NCBI RefSeq assembly: GCF_029109325.1
Contig: NZ_JAQKQJ010000010.1
Span: forward strand, 744,001 to 808,000
Reading direction: 5' to 3'
Source: Nodosilinea sp. PGN35
GTDB lineage: Bacteria; Cyanobacteriota; Cyanobacteriia; Phormidesmidales; Phormidesmidaceae
DNA: 64,000 nt
Part shown: in pieces, positions 8,454-17,746 of the stretch
How the letters are laid out: every line of letters begins with the position of its first letter
Numbering within the stretch: position 1 is the first letter of the stretch
Made by a program: the position numbers and the translations under genes
Notes under the pieces: generated by a model
Databases searched by the model: none
The model's input: the letters and a program-made list of their open reading frames with translations, nothing else
What the model was told of the DNA's origin: nothing

Positions 8454-9979
8454 ATGATCCGCGACAGCTCGCTCTTCTCGTCCACCGAAATGCGGGTGGG
8501 CGAGCCGCTGATAATCCGCTCCAGGTTACGGAAGGAGTCTTTGATATCCGGCCCCTGGCTGTTGATGGTGTACTCGCGAATACCCTTGTCGTGCCAGGAA
8601 CCGCGCATTTTAAACACGTTGATCGCCCGCGACAGTTCGCCGCGCACCTCCACGTATTGCAGCATCAAAATCGTGTCGGTGATGGTGGAAATGTGGGACT
8701 CGGTGATCGAGTGCAGCCCCATGAACTGCTCGGTGGTGTTGGTGAAAAAGCCCGTGATCTCCTCCTGCTTGGCAAAGCCCGTCACGCCAATTACAAACTG
8801 CCGGAAGGAGTTGTTGCTGACGCCGCGATCGAGGGCTGAGAGCGAGTCGATCGCCACCCGCGAGGGCTTGAACTGCGAGATCTCGGTCTTGATAATTTGC
8901 AGGTGATCCTCCAGGCCCGCCGACTCGGGGTAGGCGCAGATGATCTTCAGCAGTCCCTGCTCCTCCATCGCCTCGAAGTCTACCCCCCAGGAGTAGGCGT
9001 TGCGGGAGAGCTGGGCGCGGGACTCTTCGTAGGCAAACAAAATCGCCCGCTCGCCGTTTTTGCAGCCATCCACCAAAAACTTGCTGACCAGTAGAGTTTT
9101 GCCCGTGCCCGTGGCCCCGGTGGCGAGAATAATCGAGTCTTTGAAGAAGCCGCCGCCGCACATTTCGTCTAGCGTCGGCACCCCCGACGACACCCGCGCG
9201 TTGGAGGAGCGCTGGGTGAGCTGCATCGCTCCCAGGGGGAAGATATTGATGCCGCCGTTGGTGATGGTGAACGGGTACTCCCCCTTCATGTGGGTAGTGC
9301 CCCGCAGCTTGAGAATTTCGATGGTGCGGCGGCGACGCTCCCCCTCCAGGGCGTTGCGCACGATCACCACGTTGTCGGAGACAAACTCCTCGACGCCAAA
9401 GCGGGCCACCGGGCCGTACTCATCGAGGCGCTCGGTGGTCATCACCGTGGTCACGCCCATCAGCTTGAGGCGGGCCACCAGGCGAAAGATCTCGCGGCGT
9501 ACCACTGAGGCAGCGTCGTACTGCTGAAACACCGCCGTCACCGAGTCGATGGAGACTCGCCGCGCCTTGTACTTGCGAATGGCGTACTGGATGCGCTCGA
9601 TCAGGGCCGACAGGTCAAAGTTGCCCACCACATCTTGACCCTCGGGGTCGGGGGAGGCGTCGAGAATAAACAGCTTGCCGTCGTCCACCAGGCGCTGCAA
9701 GTCCCAGCCAAAGCTGTAGGCGTTCTGAATGATGTCTTCGGGGGATTCTTCAAAGGTGACAAACACCCCCGGCTCGTCAAACTCGGTGATGCCGTTGTAG
9801 ATGAACTGCACCGCAAACAGGGTCTTACCGGTACCCGAGGTCCCGCTTACCAGGGTGGAGCGCCCCGCCGGCATGCCCCCGTGGCTGATGTCATCAAAGC
9901 CTTCGATCAGGGTGCGAATCTTGCGCACGCCGACCGGGGAGGACGAGGGCTGCAAATCAATTTGGTCAGAATCTGTCAT
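8423..9979 (-). CDS. kaiC: Circadian clock protein KaiC
   Basis: Core of the cyanobacterial circadian oscillator: a hexameric double-ring P-loop ATPase with autokinase and autophosphatase activity. The 518-residue protein has the CI domain with Walker A GTSGTGKT (46-53) and a Glu pair in TFEESP, then the CII domain with Walker A GATGTGKT and YEESRAQLSRNAYSWG. The phosphorylation pair lies in SHISTITDT at Ser431 and Thr432, the same numbering as the Synechococcus elongatus protein. The C-terminal A-loop and tail that bind KaiA (SPTRISVDEKSELSR) are present. It follows kaiB on the same strand after a 174-base gap, longer than the kaiA-kaiB gap. All key residues look intact, so a working phosphorylation clock is expected. 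Confidence 0.98.
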   Translation of the reverse strand: MTDSDQIDLQPSSSPVGVRKIRTLIEGFDDISHGGMPAGRSTLVSGTSGTGKTLFAVQFIYNGITEFDEPGVFVTFEESPEDIIQNAYSFGWDLQRLVDDGKLFILDASPDPEGQDVVGNFDLSALIERIQYAIRKYKARRVSIDSVTAVFQQYDAASVVRREIFRLVARLKLMGVTTVMTTERLDEYGPVARFGVEEFVSDNVVIVRNALEGERRRRTIEILKLRGTTHMKGEYPFTITNGGINIFPLGAMQLTQRSSNARVSSGVPTLDEMCGGGFFKDSIILATGATGTGKTLLVSKFLVDGCKNGERAILFAYEESRAQLSRNAYSWGVDFEAMEEQGLLKIICAYPESAGLEDHLQIIKTEISQFKPSRVAIDSLSALDRGVSNNSFRQFVIGVTGFAKQEEITGFFTNTTEQFMGLHSITESHISTITDTILMLQYVEVRGELSRAINVFKMRGSWHDKGIREYTINSQGPDIKDSFRNLERIISGSPTRISVDEKSELSRIIQGVQGDAEL

Positions 9980-10153
9980 GGGAAATTGATAATGTCATGG
10001 GCCAGCACGCCGCCCTTAATAAATTACAGGACATCTTGAGGATTAAGCATACCCCGAACCGGCTGCCCCAAAGGATTTAAGCAAGCTGTCCTCTCAAGGT
10101 TGGGGCTGCCCTGGTCAGATGCGGGGGGCCGCGGCTCACTGCGCCCAAGCGGC

Positions 10154-10468
10154 TTAGCCGTAGATGTCGTCTTCGCGCAGCTCGTCGTAGAGTAGGTCGA
10201 GGCCAATCAGCACACGCTCGCGGTCAGACAGATCGCCGATAATTTTGCGCACCGGGGGCGGCAAAATTTTGGCCAGGGTGGGGGTCGCCAGGATTTTGTC
10301 CTCCTCCGCCAGCTGCGGATTTTTCAGCACGTCGATCACCTTGAGGGCGTAGACCCCCTGAAATTCTTCTTCGAGAATGTTGTTGAGGGTCTTGAGGGCT
10401 CGAATGGAGTTGGGGGTGTTGCCCGCGACGTAAAGCTTCAGAATGTAGGTCTTTTTGATAGAGCTCAT
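10154..10468 (-). CDS. kaiB: Circadian clock protein KaiB
   Basis: Fold-switching thioredoxin-like clock protein that binds phosphorylated KaiC CI and sequesters KaiA. The 104-residue protein starts [16 protein letters not shown] and contains the typical [23 protein letters not shown] core and the acidic C-terminal tail. The frame is open nine codons further upstream, but ATG 10468 is preceded by a GAGGG ribosome binding site and matches the family N terminus. It lies 69 bases downstream of kaiA and 174 bases upstream of kaiC on the same strand, so kaiB-kaiC may be co-transcribed with or without kaiA. Confidence 0.97.
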   Translation of the reverse strand: MSSIKKTYILKLYVAGNTPNSIRALKTLNNILEEEFQGVYALKVIDVLKNPQLAEEDKILATPTLAKILPPPVRKIIGDLSDRERVLIGLDLLYDELREDDIYG

Positions 10469-10537
10469 AGAACCCTCGGGGCTGAACAGGGACAAGCTTG
10501 ATTGTATCGGTAACGTTTGGCTCGAGGAACGTTGCCC

Positions 10538-11488
10538 CTAGGCCTGGCGGGGAATCGATCGCCGGTACATTTCGCACAGGTGGGCAATGACGTCGATCAG
10601 AGTGAGACGGTAGTCGAGCAGGATCTCTTCGCTGCGCCCCTCCAGCTTGAGCTGTTTGGAGAAGTTATCCATCAGTTGCATGTGAATTTCGACGATCTGG
10701 GCGACGGAGATATCGGCCATAAACGCCTGATCGACAAAGTCATCGATCAGCTGATTGAGGTTGATTTTAGTGTCTTTAGCGAAGTAGCCCAAAACAATGA
10801 TGCGGTAGTCGGCCTTGAGCTGATCGAGAAAAGCGGTGCGATCGTCGGGGCTCATGTTGCGCAAAAACGAGTTTGGGTTGCGTTTGTAATAGACTCCCAG
10901 GTATCCCAAGCGAGCTTTGAGCTTTTCGGTCAGGCGGTGTTGCTGAGCGCTGAGGCTCTCAGACAGCCGACCGGGCTGTTCGACGGCGGCGGCGGACGCG
11001 GCCCCGTCGCGATGGGGCAGCCGCAAAAATTCTTCAATGGCGTTCTGAATCACCCGCTCTAGCTGAGGCAGGGCATCCTCGGCCCGGTGTACCACGGCTC
11101 CAGGGTAGGCCTCGGTACTGTTGATGGGGACAGCGGGGGCAGCGGACTGGTCAGGGTCGGCGGGCTCCGGGTCGATGAGCACCACCACCGGCAGTATCAG
11201 GCTGAGCTGGAGCAGGGCTGGACGCAGGGCCTGGTGCCAAACCTGGTCGCTGACCACCAGGCAGTCGGGCAGGTCGGAGCGGCTCTGTAACCAATCTAGG
11301 GCGTCTCCTAGCACCGCCGTTTGGTGCACCACGTAACGGCTGGAATCCAGATTGAACTCAGGATCCTGCTTAACCTGATCACCGTGGGTCAGGACACAAA
11401 TCTGAAGGGGAGCAACCAAGGGGCGACAGGGGTGAGCGGGACAAGACGATGCCTTGATACAGTTCAGGGCAAAACAGCCAGAACCCAT
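10538..11488 (-). CDS. kaiA: Circadian clock protein KaiA
   Basis: Stimulates KaiC autophosphorylation as a homodimer. The N-terminal part is a pseudo-receiver (ICVLTHGDQ to VVLIDPE). An Ala-rich linker leads to the conserved C-terminal KaiC-binding helical domain with LGYLGVYYKRNP, VEIHMQLMD and LDYRLTLIDVIAHLCEMYRRSIPR at the very end. The first 20 or so residues from ATG 11488 (Cys/Pro-rich) do not resemble the family. A TTG at 11419 would give a 293-residue protein closer to known KaiA, so the start is uncertain. It is the first gene of the minus-strand kaiABC cluster and faces a divergent signalling gene across about 117 bases. Confidence 0.95.
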   Translation of the reverse strand: MGSGCFALNCIKASSCPAHPCRPLVAPLQICVLTHGDQVKQDPEFNLDSSRYVVHQTAVLGDALDWLQSRSDLPDCLVVSDQVWHQALRPALLQLSLILPVVVLIDPEPADPDQSAAPAVPINSTEAYPGAVVHRAEDALPQLERVIQNAIEEFLRLPHRDGAASAAAVEQPGRLSESLSAQQHRLTEKLKARLGYLGVYYKRNPNSFLRNMSPDDRTAFLDQLKADYRIIVLGYFAKDTKINLNQLIDDFVDQAFMADISVAQIVEIHMQLMDNFSKQLKLEGRSEEILLDYRLTLIDVIAHLCEMYRRSIPRQA

Positions 11489-11605
11489 CCGAGCCAGAAC
11501 GCACTACACCGGCCTAGGAAATATCAGGATATTGTCAATTGTAAAGGGTGGTTGCCAGAATACGGTCGGCCCCTTAAACCTGAAAGCAAACCCCTTGGGA
11601 AGCCC
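11489..11605. promoter_or_regulatory. Divergent kaiA / signalling-protein intergenic region
   Basis: These 117 bases separate the probable starts of kaiA (minus) and the CBS/kinase-like gene (plus), so promoters for both should lie here or extend into the kaiA N-terminal reading frame. A 14-base interrupted palindrome AATATCAGGATATT is visible at 11520-11533 and could be an operator. No convincing -35/-10 pair was recognised; the assignment rests on gene layout. Confidence 0.4.
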
Positions 11606-13576
11606 ATGGCGCTGCCGCCCCTCGATCACGTTTTAAGCCCAGTTCCGGCCTACGGTCTAGAGGTCTCTTTAGAAACCATCGCCCTCTTTCTGGGGCAAAT
11701 GGGGCGGGGTCTGCCCAGCCACATTGTGGTGGTGGATGAGCAGCAGCGGCCTCTGGGGGCGATCGCCGTGGGGCGGCTGTGGGCTATCAGCCAGGGAGTG
11801 CTGCCCCTGGGGACAACGGCCCCCCTGCTGTTGGCCGACTGCCAGGCCTGGCTCGAGACCGTAGTACCCCTGGTGGTGCCCACCGGAACGCCCGAGGGGC
11901 CGGACGGGATGGTGGACGGGATGCCCATTGGCGCAGCCTCTCCCAAGGAGAATCGCCCCACCCTGGCCCAGATCGAGGCCCTGGCCCAGGGGCCAAACCC
12001 CCTGGTCGGCGTCAGCGCCGATGGCCGCTACCGGGGGCTGATTGACCCGGCAAAGCTGCTGGGCTGGCTGGCCCAGGGCAGGGCGCAGCCGTCGCACACC
12101 GTCGCCGGGGGGCAGCGGGCCTGGGTACTCGAGCTGAGCCATGCCCTCAAGACCCCCATGACCACCCTGCTGGGGCTATCGACGCTGCTGCTTGACAGTC
12201 GGGTGGGGTCGCTCAGCGATCGCCAGTTTCGCTACGTCAGCCTGATGCGGCAGGCAATCCGCAAGCTGACCGGCCTGATCAACCTGCTGCTCGACTGGAT
12301 GCGGCTTGAGTCGGGCCAGCTCAGCCTGGGCTTAGAGCGGGTCTACCTCAAGCCCCTAGCCGAGGATCTGCTGCCGGGTTTTTTCCACGCCCAGGCCGAG
12401 GGCACACCGACGGCCTGGGCCAGCGATTTTGCGATCTGCGTGGCGATCGCAGACCGCTGGGTAAAGGCCGACCCCCTGCGCCTGCACCAGAGTCTTTACT
12501 ACGGCCTCAGCTACCTGATGGCCCACGGGGCCACTCCAGCGGGCCTGGTAATTGAGCCCTGGGGCCCGTGGCTGGCCCTTACCCTCTGGAGCCCAATCGG
12601 CATTGTCAACCCCGGCCCGCCCCTGGGGGCAGCGGTGTCCCCAGGCCCCAAACTGCAGCTCGATCCACAGTCCTTAGAGGGGTTGGGGCTGGAGCTGGCC
12701 CGCCGCCTCAGCCAGCTCCAGGGGGGAGAACTCAGCGGTTTCAGCGTCCCCACCTGGGGCAGTCGCATCACGCTGCTGCTGCCCCAGGTGGCCCCGGCCC
12801 ACCAGCCCGCCACCTGGCTGGTGCTGCTGGCCAGCACCAACCAGGTGGTCATTGACCAGGTGTACGGCAGCCTGCGGGGCAGTCCCTACCGCCTGGCCGT
12901 GGCCCCCTGCTGTCGCACCCTGGCGGCTATGCAGACGCGCCTAGCGCCCCCCTGCACGCTGCTTCACTGGGAGGGGCTGGCCGATGCCCCAGCGGGAGAG
13001 CTGGAGCAGCTGGCTCTGGTTGAGAGCCTGGCTATGGCTGGGCCAGTGGTGCTGAGCCCCTCAGATACCGCCACCGAGGGGATGGCCAAACTCCAAACCC
13101 TGGCTGTTGACGCCCTGGCCCAGCGGCTGCGCCCCACCCTGGATCACATTTGCCAGGCGGCCTCTGGGCCACCGTCTTTTCCCCACGGGGTCACCCTGCT
13201 GCTGCTGCGTCCGACGGCGGGGGGCTCCGGTGCGCTTCCCCCCGTGGTGCGCGCCTGGTTGCAGCGCCACCACTGCCGCCTGTTGCAGGTGGACGATCTA
13301 CCGCAGGCCGACCTACTCAGCCGAGTCTGGCAGCCGGAGGCGGTCATTTTGGACGGGGAAGTGCCAGTCTCCGCCGCCTACCTCCAGGCCCTGGCCCGCC
13401 ACCCAGACCTGGCCCGTCGGCCCCTGATCGCCCCGGTCCCCCCAACCGAGACGACGGCGGCAGCCCTGGGGCTCTCCCTGGTGCCCTGCCCGGAGGTGCT
13501 CACTCAGCCCCCCGCCCAGGCGGCGGTGAGTTTGATGCGGGCGATCGCCCTGCACCGCACCGCTCGCGAGGGTTAG
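11606..13576 (+). CDS. CBS-like / degenerate histidine kinase / pseudo-receiver protein next to kaiA
   Basis: A 656-residue cytosolic signalling protein. Residues 1-165 look like a pair of CBS modules (HIVVVDEQQRPLGAIAV; LVGVSADGRYRGLIDP). A HisKA dimerisation domain follows with His179 in LELSHALKTPMTTLLGL. The ATPase domain is eroded: the N-box region reads RLHQSLYYGLSYLM without the catalytic Asn and the G1 box is SPIGIVNP, although GLGLELARRL is kept. The C-terminal 230 residues hold two receiver-like domains, one with a possible phospho-Asp in AVILDGE. It therefore looks like a pseudo-kinase or scaffold rather than a working kinase. The frame is open from 11321, overlapping kaiA antisense, but ATG 11606 is the plausible start. 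Divergence from kaiA suggests a clock-related role, which is inference. Confidence 0.7.
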   Translation: MALPPLDHVLSPVPAYGLEVSLETIALFLGQMGRGLPSHIVVVDEQQRPLGAIAVGRLWAISQGVLPLGTTAPLLLADCQAWLETVVPLVVPTGTPEGPDGMVDGMPIGAASPKENRPTLAQIEALAQGPNPLVGVSADGRYRGLIDPAKLLGWLAQGRAQPSHTVAGGQRAWVLELSHALKTPMTTLLGLSTLLLDSRVGSLSDRQFRYVSLMRQAIRKLTGLINLLLDWMRLESGQLSLGLERVYLKPLAEDLLPGFFHAQAEGTPTAWASDFAICVAIADRWVKADPLRLHQSLYYGLSYLMAHGATPAGLVIEPWGPWLALTLWSPIGIVNPGPPLGAAVSPGPKLQLDPQSLEGLGLELARRLSQLQGGELSGFSVPTWGSRITLLLPQVAPAHQPATWLVLLASTNQVVIDQVYGSLRGSPYRLAVAPCCRTLAAMQTRLAPPCTLLHWEGLADAPAGELEQLALVESLAMAGPVVLSPSDTATEGMAKLQTLAVDALAQRLRPTLDHICQAASGPPSFPHGVTLLLLRPTAGGSGALPPVVRAWLQRHHCRLLQVDDLPQADLLSRVWQPEAVILDGEVPVSAAYLQALARHPDLARRPLIAPVPPTETTAAALGLSLVPCPEVLTQPPAQAAVSLMRAIALHRTAREG

Positions 13577-13711
13577 ATAGCGCCCTTCTTTTCATTTGAG
13601 GGCGGCAAACTTGACCCGTGCAGTATATTTGGGCATCACTCTTCGGGGTAACTTTGGGCATATTGAAACCACTGCCATGGGTACTGAACCGCCGTGCTAT
13701 GCCGATGACCT

Positions 13712-16700
13712 ATGCCCGACCCCGAGACCTATCGCGTTAACTCCGTGGTCGCTTCCCCCCTGGCCCGCTCCGATTCTGCCCGCACCACCGGCCTCTACTG
13801 GCTTACCCTGGCGCTGCTCAGCCACCCTGGAGAAAGCCGTCAGACCACTGCCCTAGAGCTGCTGCTGAGCGCTACCATCCCCCAGCGGCTGATCGATGTG
13901 CTGCCCGGTATTGTGTTTCAGGCCGATGGCGACGCCGACTGGTCGATGCGCTACCTGAGCGCTGGCTGCCAGCCCCTCACCGGCTATCGGCCTGAGGAAC
14001 TGCTCAGCCCTGACTACCCGGTGTCGTACAACAGCATTACCCACCCCCAGGATCTGCCTCGGGTGCTGGCCAGCATTCAGCAGGCCGTCGATCTGCGCCA
14101 GTCCTACGAGGTGGAATATCGCCTTCAACCCCGCAGCGGGGCGCAAAAATGGGTGTGGGAAAAAGGCTCACCCATTTTGGACAGCCTGGGCCTGGTGGTC
14201 GGTATTGAGGGATTCATTACCGACATCACCCCGCTAAAGCGGTCAGAGGCTGCCCTGCGCCAGGTGGAGCAGACCCTCAAGGCCGGCGAGGATCTGCTGG
14301 AGCTGGTGCTGAACAGCATTCCCCAACCCCTATTTTGGAAAGATAGCCAGGGCCGCTACCTGGGCTGCAATCAGGCCTTTGCGACGGCCATGGGGTTGTC
14401 TGCCCCGGCGGATATTGTCGGCGGCACCGACAGCGATCTGCCCTACGTCAACAGCGAAGAGGCCGCCTACCGGGCCGCCCGCGATCGCCTGGTGATGGCC
14501 CAAAACAGCGCCGATCTCCAGGCCATTGAGCCCCAAACCTACCCCGATGGCCACCAGGGCTGGGTGGACTGTAGCCGCCTGCCCATGCACGACGCCGAGG
14601 GCACCGTGGTGGGGGTGCTCTGCACCTTCGAGGATGTGACGGCGCAGATCGCCTCCCAGCAAGCGCTCCAGCGGCGACAGCAGACCCTGGCCGCCCTGGC
14701 AGAGATTCAGCGGCGGCTGCTGGCCTGGCAGTGGGACTGGCAAGAGCCCGCCATGATGGCGATCTTTGCGGCCCTGGGCGAACTCTCTGGGGCCAGTCGG
14801 GTCTACTACTACGAGCTGCAAGGGGGCCAGGGCGAACCGCTTTCCCTGCGCCAGCGGGTGGAGTGGTCGGCTCCGGGTATTGTCCCCACGGTTGGCAATC
14901 CCCAGTTTCAGACCTTGCCCTTGGAGCCGCTGTTCACCGATTGGTATACCCAGCTGCGGCAGCAGCGGCCCATCAACCAGCTGGCCGCCGATTTTTCTGA
15001 CCTCCAGCGGCAGGTGCTGTCGGCACCTCCCAGCAGCGTGAAGTCGATTCTGCTGCTGCCTTTGACCCTGCAAAACCGGCTCCAGGGGGTGATGGGGTTT
15101 AGCAACTGCATTGCCCCTCGCCCCTGGGCTGAGGCCGACATTGACCTGCTGCAGGTGGTGACCGCCGACATTGCCCTGGCCCTGGAGCGTCGCCAAACCG
15201 AGCTGTCCCTCAAGCAGGCGGAGCTTAAGTACCGCAGCATATTTGAGAATGCCGTTGAAGGTATGTTCCAGAGCACCCGCGAGGGGCAGTACCTGACGGT
15301 CAACCCCATGCTGGCCCGCCTCTACGGCTATGAGTCGCCCCAGGATTTGATGCAGACCCTGACCGACATTAACCAGCAGCTCTACGTCCAGCCGGGCCGC
15401 CGCCAGGAGTTTACCGACCTGATTCAGGCCGATGGAGCGGTGCTGGGGTTTGAGTCAGAGGTGTACCGCAAAGATGGGGCGATCATCTGGATTTCGGAGT
15501 CGGCACGGGCCATCTACGACGATCGCAACGCGCTCATCGGCTACGAGGGCACCGTCGAAGATATCACCGATCGCAAGCGGGGGGAGGCGGCGATTCTGCG
15601 GCGCGATCGCCTGCTGCAAGGGGTAGCCGAGGCCAGCCAGTGTCTGCTCACCAGCACCGATATGAACCAGGCCATTCCCCAGGTGCTGGCCCGCCTGGGG
15701 GAAGCGGCTACCGCCGATCGCGCCTACGTCTACACCCACCATCCCCAGTCGGTCACCGGGGAACCGGCCATGACCCTGCGCTACGAGTGGACCACCCCCA
15801 CCACCGCCCCCGGCATTGACCAGCCCTACTGGCAGGATCAGAGCTACCGGGCCCTGGGGCTGGAGCGCTGGCTGACCCTATTGCAGCAGGGCCAGTCGAT
15901 CTGCGCCCTGACCCGCCACATGCCCGCCGCCGAGCAGGCGGTACTGCTGCGGGACAACATTCTGTCGATTTTGATGGTGCCCATTTTTATCGATGCCGAA
16001 CTGTGGGGCTACATCGGCTTCGACGCCTGCCAGCAGGAGTGGGAGTGGAGCGCCAGCGACGAGTCAATTTTGGTGGCGGTGGCGGCCAGCCTGGGGGGGG
16101 CCCTCAAGCGCCAGCAGACCGAGGCGCAGATGTGCTACCAGGTATATCACGACGCCCTCACCGGGCTGCCCAACCGGGCCTTTTTTGACCAGCACCTGCC
16201 CCAGGCGATCGCCCGCACCAGCCAGAGCGAACACATGCTGGCGGTAATTTTTCTAGACCTCGATCACTTCAAAACCATCAACGACACCCTCAGCCACGCC
16301 GTAGGCGATCTGCTGTTGCAGCAGGTGACCCAGCGCATCAGCGCCGCCCTGCGAGCCGAAGACATTGTCGCCCGCTGGGGGGGAGACGAATTCACCCTGA
16401 TTTTGCCCAATCTGGCCACCGCCAGCGATGCCGCCAAGGTGGCCCGGCGCATCGCCGACCAGCTCACGCCAGCCTTCCTGCTGCAAAACCACGAGCTGCA
16501 CGTCACCGCCAGCATTGGCATCGCCCTGTTTCCCCAGGATGGCCAGGACATGACCACCCTGCTGCAAAACGCCGATGCCGCCATGTACCGGGCCAAGCAG
16601 CAGGGCCGCAACAACTACCAGTTCTATACCCAGAGCCTGAGCACCGAGGCCGCCCAGCGCCTCAAGCTGGAGTCTTACCTGCACCACGCCCTGGGCCGCG

Positions 16701-17446
16701 ACGAATTTGTGCTCTACTACCAACCCCAGGTCAATGTCGCCACCGGCAAAGTGGTGCAGATGGAGGCGCTGCTGCGCTGGCAGCACCCCACCCTGGGGCT
16801 GGTGGCACCCTGTCAGTTTATTCCCCTGGCCGAGGAAAACGGGCTGATCGTACCCATTGGCGAGTGGGTCATGCGCACCGCCTGCACCCAGGTGATGGCC
16901 TGGCACCGGCTGGGGCTGCCCCTGGTCAATCTGGCGGTCAACCTGTCGGCACGGCAGCTCCAGCACCCCAATTTAGTCAATGTCGTCGTCGCCGTACTCC
17001 AAGAGACCGGGCTGCCCCCCTCCTACCTGGAGCTTGAAATCACCGAAACCGCCGCCATGGCCGATATGGCGGCCTCCATTGAGCGGCTACAGGCGCTGCG
17101 TCAGCTCGGCGTCAAAATTTCGATGGACGACTTTGGCACCGGCTACTCCTGCCTCAGTCATCTAAAGCAGTTTCCCCTCGACGGCATCAAAATCGATCGC
17201 GCCTTTGTCAAAGACCTGCCCCACAGCCCCGTCGATCAGGCCATGGTCAACGCCATTATCGCTATGGCCCAGGGGCTATCGCTGCACCTGGTGGCCGAAG
17301 GGGTAGAGACCGCTGAGCAAATTCTGTGTCTCTACAAACTGGGCTGCACCGAAATGCAGGGCTACCTGTTTGGCTACCCCCAGCCAGCGGCGGCAGCGGC
17401 CCCCTACCTAAGCCCTGGACACGGTCGCAAGTGGCGGCTGGATTAA
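13712..17446 (+). CDS. PAS/GAF sensor diguanylate cyclase-phosphodiesterase (GGDEF-EAL)
   Basis: A 1244-residue cytosolic cyclic-di-GMP enzyme without obvious membrane spans. Order: PAS (about 55-160, GIVFQADGDADWSMRYL), PAS (190-310, PLFWKDSQGRYLGCNQAF), GAF (330-490), PAS (505-625), GAF (640-800), GGDEF (810-970) and EAL (985-1230). The cyclase signature RWGGDEF is intact near residue 889. The EAL motif (EALLRWQHP, near 1017) and downstream catalytic stretches ITETAAM, DDFGTGYSCLSHL, IKIDRAFV and VAEGVET are intact, so both activities are possible. The GAF domains lack an obvious bilin-attachment Cys in the expected context. It runs co-directionally 135 bases after the kinase-like gene, so they may share a pathway. 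Confidence 0.93.
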   Translation: MPDPETYRVNSVVASPLARSDSARTTGLYWLTLALLSHPGESRQTTALELLLSATIPQRLIDVLPGIVFQADGDADWSMRYLSAGCQPLTGYRPEELLSPDYPVSYNSITHPQDLPRVLASIQQAVDLRQSYEVEYRLQPRSGAQKWVWEKGSPILDSLGLVVGIEGFITDITPLKRSEAALRQVEQTLKAGEDLLELVLNSIPQPLFWKDSQGRYLGCNQAFATAMGLSAPADIVGGTDSDLPYVNSEEAAYRAARDRLVMAQNSADLQAIEPQTYPDGHQGWVDCSRLPMHDAEGTVVGVLCTFEDVTAQIASQQALQRRQQTLAALAEIQRRLLAWQWDWQEPAMMAIFAALGELSGASRVYYYELQGGQGEPLSLRQRVEWSAPGIVPTVGNPQFQTLPLEPLFTDWYTQLRQQRPINQLAADFSDLQRQVLSAPPSSVKSILLLPLTLQNRLQGVMGFSNCIAPRPWAEADIDLLQVVTADIALALERRQTELSLKQAELKYRSIFENAVEGMFQSTREGQYLTVNPMLARLYGYESPQDLMQTLTDINQQLYVQPGRRQEFTDLIQADGAVLGFESEVYRKDGAIIWISESARAIYDDRNALIGYEGTVEDITDRKRGEAAILRRDRLLQGVAEASQCLLTSTDMNQAIPQVLARLGEAATADRAYVYTHHPQSVTGEPAMTLRYEWTTPTTAPGIDQPYWQDQSYRALGLERWLTLLQQGQSICALTRHMPAAEQAVLLRDNILSILMVPIFIDAELWGYIGFDACQQEWEWSASDESILVAVAASLGGALKRQQTEAQMCYQVYHDALTGLPNRAFFDQHLPQAIARTSQSEHMLAVIFLDLDHFKTINDTLSHAVGDLLLQQVTQRISAALRAEDIVARWGGDEFTLILPNLATASDAAKVARRIADQLTPAFLLQNHELHVTASIGIALFPQDGQDMTTLLQNADAAMYRAKQQGRNNYQFYTQSLSTEAAQRLKLESYLHHALGRDEFVLYYQPQVNVATGKVVQMEALLRWQHPTLGLVAPCQFIPLAEENGLIVPIGEWVMRTACTQVMAWHRLGLPLVNLAVNLSARQLQHPNLVNVVVAVLQETGLPPSYLELEITETAAMADMAASIERLQALRQLGVKISMDDFGTGYSCLSHLKQFPLDGIKIDRAFVKDLPHSPVDQAMVNAIIAMAQGLSLHLVAEGVETAEQILCLYKLGCTEMQGYLFGYPQPAAAAAPYLSPGHGRKWRLD

Positions 17447-17448
17447 AA

Positions 17449-17550
17449 CTACAGCCTTGCCAGTCCGGTTGAGACATTTTCTAGATGCAGGTTCAAACGC
17501 TGGAACGTTCAAACGTTTCTAGAAAAACTGTCCTAACCAGACTGGCTAGC
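17449..17550. repeat. Dispersed imperfect inverted repeat, copy 2
   Basis: The left arm AGCCTTGCCAGTCCGGTTGA and the reverse complement of the right arm (AGCTAGCCAGTCTGGTTAGG) match at most positions, and both arms end in TTCTAGA-like sequence near the centre. The core contains GGAACGTTCAAACGTTTC, a partial version of the palindrome seen in copy 1. It starts only a few bases after the stop of the GGDEF-EAL gene and could fold into a transcript-end hairpin. Confidence 0.75.
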
Positions 17551-17644
17551 TAAACAACCCCAGGGATGGCTGAGTGGATCAACAGTTTGACCATACTCGG
17601 CCTAGGGCTTAGTCAAAAAAATAATGACGGGAGGTGTGACTTAG

Positions 17645-17694
17645 GGTTCACGGTAAGCGGTTTAAGGCGAGCCGTTTACCGTTTACCGTGAACC
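17645..17694. repeat. GGTAAACGGT-type tandem-repeat hairpin
   Basis: A perfect 12-bp stem, GGTTCACGGTAA (17645-17656) with TTACCGTGAACC (17683-17694), is built from short CCGTTTAC units. Similar simple-repeat hairpins occur at 34596, 39702, 54839 and 62214. It sits between the convergent GGDEF-EAL and trpA genes, where a bidirectional terminator would be expected, but there is no clear T tract. Confidence 0.65.
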
Positions 17695-17746
17695 GTTTAC
17701 CGTCACAGTTAACTTGACTGACCACTAGGGCTGTGAATAGCTCAGG

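Noticed and set aside
11321..11605. N-terminal extension of the kinase-like gene
   Set aside because: The 95 extra codons are antisense to kaiA and lack domain-like sequence; ATG 11606 begins the recognisable protein.
16253..16966. 237-codon minus-strand frame over the GGDEF-EAL gene
   Set aside because: Antisense shadow of the GGDEF and EAL domains, whose motifs are intact on the plus strand.
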